NCBI GenBank assembly: GCA_934045905.1
Contig: CAKOGZ010000157.1
Span: 496,001 to 560,000, forward strand
Source of the DNA: Leuctra nigra
Lineage: Eukaryota; Arthropoda; Insecta; Plecoptera; Leuctridae
DNA length: 64,000 bases
Direction: 5' to 3'
Each line of letters starts with the position of its first letter. The stretch's first letter is position 1. A program made the translations under genes and the position numbers. This document shows positions 55,601 to 64,000 of this stretch, in pieces. The notes under the pieces are model-generated. The model was given only the letters and a program-made list of their open reading frames with translations, was not told the DNA's origin and did not search any database.

Positions 55601-57060
55601 AATAAGACCTTATAAAGCGTATTAACAAAATTAACCCATCGGTCATATCAACATGCATACATACCACATGGTCATTTGGACCTCAAATCTACTTCGTGAT
55701 CAAAAAAGCAACTAACGTCTGGAAACCCCTCAATAAGACGTTATTAAACGTATTTCCAAAATTAACCGTTCGGCTATATTAAACGCATTCAATCCACTAG
55801 TTCATTTGGAACTCAAAAAAACTTCGAGATCGAAAAAGCACCAAACGTCTGGAAACACCTTAATATGACAATATAAAGCGTAATAACAAAATTAACCCAT
55901 CAGTCATATTAACATTCATACATACCACATGGTCATTTTCACCTCAAATCTACTTCGTGATCAAAAAAGCATCATACGTCTGGAAACCCCTTAATAAGAC
56001 CTTATTAAGCGTATTAATAAAATTAACCCATCGGTCATATTATCATGCATACATACCACATAGTCATTTGGACCTCAAATCTACTTCGTGATAAAAAAAG
56101 CAACTAACGTCGGAAACCCCTCAATTAGACGTTATTAAACGTATTACCAAAATTAACCGTTCGGCTATATTAAACGCATACTTGTTCATTTCTAACTCAA
56201 AAAAACTTCGAGATCGAAAAAGCACCAAACGTCTGGAAACACCTAAATAAGACTTTATAAAGCGTATTAACAAAATTAACCCATCGGCCATTCTAACATG
56301 CATACATCCTACATGGTCATTAGGAACTATAATCAACTTCGTAATCAAAAAAGCAACAAACGTCTGGAAACAATTCATTAAGACCTTATAAAGCGTATAA
56401 ACAAAAATAACCCTTCGGCCATTTTTACATGCATACATACTACATGGTCATTAGGAACTCAAATCAACTTCGTGATCTAAAAAACAACAAACGTCTGGAA
56501 ACCCCCCAATAAGACGTTATAAAACGTATTGCCAAAATTAACCCGTCGGCTATATTAAACGCATACAATCCACTTGTTCATTTGGAACTCAAAAAATCTT
56601 CGAATTCGAAAAAGCACCAAACGTCTGGAAACACCTAAATAAGACCTTATAAAGCGTATTAACAAAATTAACCCATCGGTCATATTAAGTTGCATACATA
56701 CCACATGGTCATTTGGACCTCAAATCTACTTCGTGATCAAAAAAGCAACTTACGTCTTGAAACAATTCAATAAGACCTTATATAGCGTATTAACAAAATT
56801 AACCCATCGGTCATATTAACATGCATACATACCACGTTGACATTTGGACCTCATATCAACTTCGTGATCAAAAAAGCACCAAACGTCTGGAAACCCTTTA
56901 ATATGACATTATAAAGCGTATTATCAAAATTAACCCATCGGCCATATTAACATGCATACATACCACATTGACATTTGGACCTTAAATCTACTTCGTGATC
57001 AAAAAAGCACCAAACGTCAGGAAACCCCTTAATATGACATCATAAAGCGTATTAACAAAA
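51951..57060. repeat. 16-monomer higher-order repeat with 2085-bp period
   Basis: The C/B-type stretch with 'gcatacttgttcatttgg' recurs at about 52005, 54090 and 56175, exactly 2085 bp apart, with matching neighbours for 1-1.5 kb. Copy 1 carries the 46-bp deletion monomer near 51903; copies 2 and 3 have the full monomer. After 57060 the third unit diverges. Related single copies of the same stretch lie near 25025, 34925, 37090, 41940, 46105 and 63405. Confidence 0.75.
53061..53322. repeat. Exact tandem doublet of one 131-bp monomer
   Basis: Two successive units starting 'ataatttggacctc' (53061 and 53192) share the rare variants 'gataattt' and 'actttgtgatc' and appear identical throughout. 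It is the clearest single-monomer duplication in the window, presumably by slippage or unequal exchange by one unit. Confidence 0.9.
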
Positions 57061-58919
57061 TTAACTTATCGGTCATATTAACATGCATACATACCACATG
57101 GTCATTTGGACCTCAAATCTACTTCGTGATCAAAAAAGCAACTAACGTCTTAAAACTATTCAAAAAGTATTAACAAAATTAACCCATCGGTCATATTAAC
57201 ATGCATACATACCACATGGTCATTTGGACCTCAAATCTACTTCGTGATTAAAAAAGCAATTAACGTCTGGAAACAATTCAATAAGACTTATAAAGCGTAT
57301 TAACAAAATTAACCCATCGGTCTTATTAACATGCATACATACCACATAGACATTTGGACCTTAAATCTACTTCGTGATCAAAAAAGCACCAAACGTCAGG
57401 ATACCCCTTAATATGACATTATAAAGCGTATTAACAAAATTAACCATCGGTCATATTAACATGCATACATACCACATGGTCATTTGGACCTCAAATCTAC
57501 TTCGTGATCAAAAAAGCAACTAACGTCTTGAAACAATTCAATAAGACCTTATATAGCGTATTAACAAAATTAACCGATCGGTCATATTAACATGCATACA
57601 TACCACATGGTAATTTGGACCTCAAATCTACTTCGTGTTCAAAAAAGCAACTAACGTCTGGAAACGATTCAATAAGACCTTATAAAGCGTATTAACAAAA
57701 TTAACCCATCGGTCATATTAACATGCATACAGACCACATGGTCATTTGGACCTCAAATCTACTTCGTGATCAAAAAAGCACCAAACGTCAGGAAACCCCT
57801 TAATATGACATTATAAAGCGTATTAACAAAATTAACCTATCGGTCATATTAACATGCATACATACCACATGATCATTTGGACCTAAAATCTACTTCGTGA
57901 TCAAAAAAGCAACTAACGTCTGGAAACAATTCAATAAGACCTTATAAAGCGTATTAACAAAATTAACCCATCGGTCATATTAACATGCATACAGACCACA
58001 TGGTCATTTGGACCTCAAATCTACTTTGTGATTAAAAAAGCAACTAACGTCTTGAAACAATTCAATAAGACCTTATATAGCGTATTAACAAAATTAACCC
58101 ATCGGTCATATTAGCATGCATACATACCACATGGTCTTTTGGACCTCAAATCTACTTCGTGATCAAAAAAGCACCAAACGTCAGGAAACCCCTTAATATG
58201 AAATTATAAAGCGTATTAACAAAATTAACCTATAGGTCATATTAACATGCATACATACCACATGGTAATTTGGACCTCAAATCTACTTCGTGATCAAAAA
58301 AGCAACTAACGTCTGGAAACAATTCAATAAGACCTTATAAAGAGTATTAACAAAATTAACCCATCGGTCATATTAACATGCATACATACCACATGATCAT
58401 TTGGACCTCAAATCTACTTCGTGATCAAAAAAGCAACTCACGTCTGGAAACAATTCTATAAGACCTTATAAAGCGTATTAACAAAATTAACCCATCGGTC
58501 ATATCAACATGCATACATACCACATGGTCATTTGGACCTCAAATCTACTTCGTGATCAAAAAAGCAACTAACGTCTGGAAACCCCTCAATAAGACGTTAT
58601 TAAACGTATTTCCAAAATTAACCGTTCGGCTATATTAAACGCATTCAATCCACTAGTTCATTTGGAACTCAAAAAAACTTCGAGATCGAAAAAGCACCAA
58701 ACGTCTGGAAACACCTTAATATGACAATATAAAGCGTAATAACAAAATTAACCCATCAGTCATATTAACATTCATACATACCACATAGTCATTTTCACCT
58801 CAAATCTACTTCGTGATCAAAAAAGCATCATACGTCTGGAAACCCCTTAATAAGACCTTATAAAGCGTATTAATAAAATAACCCATCGGTCATATTATCA
58901 TGCATACATACCACATAGT

Positions 58920-58960
58920 CATTTGGACCTCAAATCTACTTCGAGATCGAAAAAGCACCA
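58920..58960. repeat. Hybrid monomer: A-type start joined to B-type end
   Basis: The sequence runs 'catttggacctcaaatctac' and then 'ttcgagatcgaaaaagc', so the A-type left part passes into the B type at the shared word 'acttcg'. The parallel stretch at about 56076-56222 has a complete A monomer followed by a complete B monomer. One monomer length has been lost in register, as expected from unequal crossing over or gene conversion between misaligned units. Confidence 0.8.
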
Positions 58961-60413
58961 AACGTCTGGAAACACCTAAATAAAACTTTATAAAGCGTAT
59001 TAACAATATTAACCCATCGGCCATTCTAACATGCATACATCCTACATGGTCATTAGGAACTATAATCAACTTCGTAATCAAAAAAGCAACAAACGTCTGG
59101 AAACAATTCATTAAGACCTTATAAAGCGTATAAACAAAAATAACCCTTCGGCCATTTTTACATGCATACATACTTCATGGTCATTAGGAACTTAAATCAA
59201 CTTCGTGATCTAAAAAACAACAAACGTCTGGAAACCCCCCAATAAGACTTTATAAAACGTATTGCCCAAATTAACCCGTCGGCTATATTAAACGCATACA
59301 ATCCACTTGTTCATTTGGAACTCAAAAAATCTTCGAATTCGAAAAAGCACCAAACGTCTGGAAACACCTAAATAAGACCTTATAAAGCGTATTAACAAAA
59401 TTAACCCATCGGTCATATTAAGTTGCATACATACCACATGGTCATTTGGACCTCAAATCTACTTCGTGATCAAAAAAGCAACTAACGTCTTGAAACAATT
59501 CAATAAGACCTTATATAGCGTATTAACAAAATTAACCTATCGGTCATATTAACATGCATACATACCACATGATCATTTGGACCTAAAATCTACTTCGTGA
59601 TCAAAAAAGCAACTAACGTCTGGAAACAATTAAATAAGACCTTATAAAGCGTATTAACAAAATTAACCCATCGGTCATATTAACATGCATACAGACCACA
59701 TGGTCATTTGGACCTCAAATCTACTTTGTGATAAAAAAAGCAACTAACGTCTTGAAACAATTCAATAAGACCTTATATAGCGTATTAACAAAATTAACCC
59801 ATCGGTCATATTAACATGCATACATACCACATGGTCTTTTGGACCTCAAATCTACTTCGTGATCAAAAAAGCACCAAACGTCAGAAAACCCCTTAATATG
59901 ACATTATAAAGCCTATTAACAAAATTAACCTATCGGTCATATTAACATGCATACATACCACATGGTAATTTGGACCTCAAATCTACTTCGTGATCAAAAA
60001 AGCAACTAACGTCTGGAAACAATTCAATAAGACCTTATAAAGCGTATTAACAAAATTAACCCATCGGTCATATTAACATGCATACATACCACATAGACAT
60101 TTGGACCTTAAATCTACTTCGTGATCAAAAAAGCACCAAACGTCAGGATACCCCTTAATATGACATTATAAAGCGTATTAACAAAATTAACCATCGGTCA
60201 TATTAACATGCATACATACCACATGGTCATTTGGACCTCAAATCTACTTCGTGATCAAAAAAGCAACTAACGTCTTGAAACAATTCAATAAGACCTTATA
60301 TAGCGTATTAACAAAATTAACCGATCGGTCATATTAACATGCATACATACCACATGGTAATTTGGACCTCAAATCTACTTCGTGTTCAAAAAAGCAACTA
60401 ACGTCTGGAAACG

Positions 60414-63400
60414 ATTCAATAAGACCTTATAAAGCGTATTAACAAAATTAACCCATCGGTCTTATTAACATGCATACATACCACATAGACATTTGGACCT
60501 TAAATCTACTTCGTGATCAAAAAAGCACCAAACGTCAGGATACCCCTTAATATGACATTATAAAGCGTATTAACAAAATTAACCATCGGTCATATTAACA
60601 TGCATACATACCACATGGTCATTTGGACCTCAAATCTACTTCGTGATCAAAAAAGCAACTAACGTCTTGAAACAATTCAATAAGACCTTATATAGCGTAT
60701 TACCAAAATTAACCGATCGGTCATATTAACATGCATACATACCACATGGTCATTTGGACCTCAAATCTACTTCGTGTTCAAAAAAGCAACTAACGTCTGG
60801 AAACGATTCAATAAGACCTTATATAGTGTATTAACAAAATTAACCCATCGGTCATATTAACATGCATACATACCACATGGTCATTTGGACCTCAAATCTA
60901 CTTCGTGTTCAAAAAAGCAACTAACGTCTGGAAGCCATTCAAAAAGACCTTATAAAGCGTGTTAACAAAAATAACCATTCGGCTATATTAACATGCATAC
61001 ATACCACATGGTCATTTGGACCTCAAATCTACTTCGTGTTCAAAAAAGCAACTAACGTCTGGAAGCAATTCTATAAGACCTTATAAAGCGTGTTAACAAA
61101 ATTAACCCATCGGTCCTATTAACATGTATACATACCACATGGTCATTTGGACCTCAAATCTACTTCGTGATCAAAAAAGCAACTAACGTCTGGAAACCCC
61201 TCAATAAGACGTTATTAAACGTATTACCAAAATTAACCGTTCGGCTATATTAAACGCATTCAATCCACTAGTTTATTTGGAACTCAAAAAAACTTCGAGA
61301 TCGAAAAAGCACCAAACGTCTGGAAACACCTAAATAAGACTTTATAAAGCGTATTAACAAAATTAACCCATCGGCCATTTTAACATGGTCTACATGGTCA
61401 TTAGGAACTCGAATCAACTTCGTGATCAAAAAAACAACAAACGTCTGGAAACCCCCCAATAAGACGTTATAAAACGTATTGCTAAAATTAACCCTTCGGC
61501 AATATTAAACGCATACAATCCACTTGTTCATTTGGAACTCAAAAATACTTCGATTTCGAAAAAGCACCAATCGTCTGGAAACCCCTCAATAAAACGTTAT
61601 AAAACGTATTAACAAAATTAACCCATCGGCCATTCTAACATGCATACATACTACATGGTCATTAGGAACTCTAATCAACTTCGTGTACAAAAAAGCACAA
61701 ACGTCTGGAAACAATTCATGAAGACCTTATAAAGCGTATTAACAAAATTAACCCATCGGTCATATTAACATGCATACATACCACATGGTCATTTGGACCT
61801 CAAATCTACTTCGTGATCAAAAAAGCAAGTAACGTCTGGAAACCCCTCAATTAGACGTTATTAAACGTATTACCAAAATTAACCGTTCGGCTATATTAAA
61901 CGCATACTATCCACTTGTTCATTTGGAACTCAAAAAAACTTCGAGATTGAAAAAGCACCAAACGTCTGGAAACACCTTAATATGACATTATAAAGCGTAT
62001 TAACAAAATTAACCTATCGATCATATTAACATGCATACATACCACATGGTCATTTGGACCTCAAATCTACTTCGTGATCAAAAAAGCAACTAACGTCTGG
62101 AAACAATTCAATAATGCCTTATAAAGCGTATTAACAAAATTAACGCATCGGTCATATTAACAAGCAAACATACCACATGGTCATTTGGACCTCAAATCTA
62201 CTCCGTGATCAAAAAAACAACGAACGTCTGGAAACAATTCAATAAGACCTTATAAAGCGTATTAACAAAATTAACCCATCGGTCATATTAACATGAATAC
62301 ATACCACATGGTCATTTGGACCTCAAATCTACTTCGTGATCAAAAAAGCAACTTACGTCTGGAAACCCCTCAATAAGACGTTTTTAAACGTATTACCAAA
62401 ATTAACCGTTCGGCTATATTAAACGCATACTTCGTCATTTGGAACTCAAAAAAACTTCGAAATCGAAAAAGCACCAAACGTCTGGAAACACCTATATAAG
62501 ACTTTATAAAGCGTATTAACAAAATTAACCCATCGGCCATTCTAACATGCATACATACTATATGGTCAACTTCGTGAACAAAAAAGCAACTAACGTCTGG
62601 AAACGATTCAATAATGCCTTATAAAGCGTATTAACAAAATTAACCCATCGGTCATATTAACATGCATACAAACCACATGGTCATTTGGACCTCAAATCTA
62701 CTTCGTGATCAAAAAAGCAACTTACGTCTGGAAACAATTCAATAAGACCTTATAAAGCGTATTAACAAAATTAACCCATCGGTCATATTAACATGCATAC
62801 ATACCACATGATCATTTGGACCTCAAATCTACTTCGTGATCAAAAAAGCAACTAACGTCTGGAAACAATTCAATAAGACCTTATAAAGCGTATTAACAAA
62901 ATTAACCCATCGGTCATATTAACATGCATACATACCACATGGTCATTTGGACCTCAAATCTACTTCGTGATCAAAAAAGCAACTAAAGTCTGGAAACCCC
63001 TCAATAAGACGTTATTAAACGTATTTCCAAAATTAACCGTTCGGCTATATTAAACGCATTCAATCCACTAGTTCATTTGGACTCAAAAAAACTTCGAGAT
63101 CGAAAAAGCACCAAACGTCTGGAAGCACCTTAATATGACAATATAAAGCGTAATAACAAAATTATCCCATCAGTCATATTAACATTCATAAATACCACAT
63201 GGTCATTTTCACCTCAAATCTTCTTCGTGATCAAAAAAGCATCATACGTCTGGAAACCCCTAAATAAGACCTTATAAAGAGTATTAATAAAATTAACCTC
63301 AAATCTACTTCGTGATCAAAAAAGCAACTAACGTCTGGAAACCCCTCAATAAGACGTTATTAAACGTATTACCAAAATTAACCGTTCGGCTATATTAAAC

Positions 63401-64000
63401 GCATACTTGTTCATTTGGAACTCAAAAAAACTTCGAGATCGAAAAAGCACCAAACGTCTGGAAACACCTAAATAAGACTTTATAAAGCGTATTAACAAAA
63501 TTAACACATTCGCCATTCTAACATGCATACATACTACATGGTCATTAGGAACTATAATCAACTTCGTAATCAAAAAAGCAACAAACGTCTAGAACAATTC
63601 ATTAAGACCTTATAAAGCGTATAAACAAAAATAACCCTTCGGCCATTTTTACATGCATACATACTATATGGTCATTAGGAACTCAAATCAACTTCGTGAT
63701 CTAAAAAACAACAAACGTCTGGAAACCCCCCAATAAGACGTTATAAAACGTATTGCCAAAATTAACCCTTCGGCTATATTAAACGCATACAATCCACTTG
63801 TTCATTTGGAACTCAAAAAAACTTCGAATTCGAAAAAGCACCAAACGTCTGGAAACACCTAAATAAGACCTTATAAAGCGTATTAACAAAATTAACCCAT
63901 CGGTCATATTAACATGCATACATACCACATGGTCATTTGGACCTCAAATCTACTTCGTGATCAAAAAAGCAACTAAAGTCTTGAAACAATTCAATAAGAC
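60414..64000. repeat. 3.6-kb duplicated satellite block, copy 2 (runs off window)
   Basis: Partner of 49019-52605 at offset 11395. The match is still intact at base 64000, so the duplication is longer than can be seen. It includes a second copy of the 46-bp deletion monomer near 63298. Confidence 0.9.

Larger units (their letters stand above)
40656..64000. repeat. ~131-bp satellite array, segment 6
   Basis: Continuous satellite to the window end with all subfamilies. It includes a 2085-bp (16-mer) periodic stretch (about 51950-57060), an exact monomer doublet (53061-53322), a hybrid monomer (near 58936) and two copies of a block of at least 3587 bp. A truncated monomer 'gaaactattcaaaaagtatt' recurs near 37674, 40839, 47064 and, as 'aaaactattc', 57155. 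No genes or foreign DNA were noticed after 40655. Confidence 0.97.

Noticed and set aside
5511..63573. Thirty-odd open frames of 60-106 codons, including a minus-strand family of about 105 codons repeated at 34865, 41880, 54036 and 56121.
   Set aside because: All but one lie in satellite, and they repeat only because the higher-order block repeats. With 130-131 bp units the frame shifts at each monomer, there is no start context or domain, and none exceeds what an AT-rich repeat gives by chance. The 5511-5831 and 5738-6040 frames run through rDNA.
1..64000. CRISPR array.
   Set aside because: The repeats are 130-131 bp long with no unique spacers; the whole unit is repeated. The rRNA fragment is eukaryotic.
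1..64000. A CENP-B box in the monomer (pattern nTTCGnnnnAnnCGGGn).
   Set aside because: 'cttcgtgatcaaaa' has the TTCG, but the required A and CGGG do not follow at the right places, and no other part of the consensus fits.

Overview
This window is almost entirely a eukaryotic satellite-DNA array. The unit is an AT-rich monomer of about 130-131 bp (about 34% G+C by counting one monomer), repeated head to tail roughly 480 times from base 1 to base 64000. It continues past both ends. I find no protein-coding gene, tRNA, CRISPR array or prokaryotic feature. The many short open frames on both strands are by-products of the repeat.

The organism is most likely an animal, probably an arthropod or other protostome. 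The only recognisable gene piece is an antisense fragment of 18S rRNA with adjoining ITS1 (5528-5999). Its 3' end has the GTAAAAGTCGTAACAAGG form seen in animals and fungi rather than the plant form, and its V9/helix-44 surroundings read like arthropod 18S. The species and the chromosomal position are not shown by the sequence. A pericentromeric, centromeric or sex-chromosome heterochromatic block is an inference.

Layout. Bases 1-5527: satellite with an 8-monomer tandem repeat at the start. 5528-5999: ITS1 + 18S fragment, which replaces exactly 45 bp of satellite. 6000-17538: satellite, mostly two copies of a duplicated block of about 7-8 kb (about 741-8514 and 10322-17538). Both copies carry the same 99-bp foreign insertion with a 5-bp target duplication (7670-7768 and 16695-16793) and the same hairpin-forming mutation. 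Only the first copy carries the rDNA. 17539-27561: satellite rich in the 'cattaggaactc' and 'tcatttggaactc' subfamilies, with a 2.19-kb block duplicated at a spacing of 3390 bp. 27562-27615: six perfect copies of a 9-mer carved out of the satellite. 27616-40307: satellite including a 4-mer higher-order repeat (524-bp period). 40308-40655: a 348-bp non-satellite insertion ending in nested EcoRI-like palindromes. 40656-64000: satellite with 16-mer (2085 bp) periodicity and a 3.6-kb block (49019-52605) copied at 60414 and running off the window end.

Nothing here works together as genes. The interest lies in the record of array evolution: segmental amplification, unequal crossover, hybrid monomers, template switching, and capture of rDNA and mobile fragments, several of which can be ordered in time from which copies carry them.
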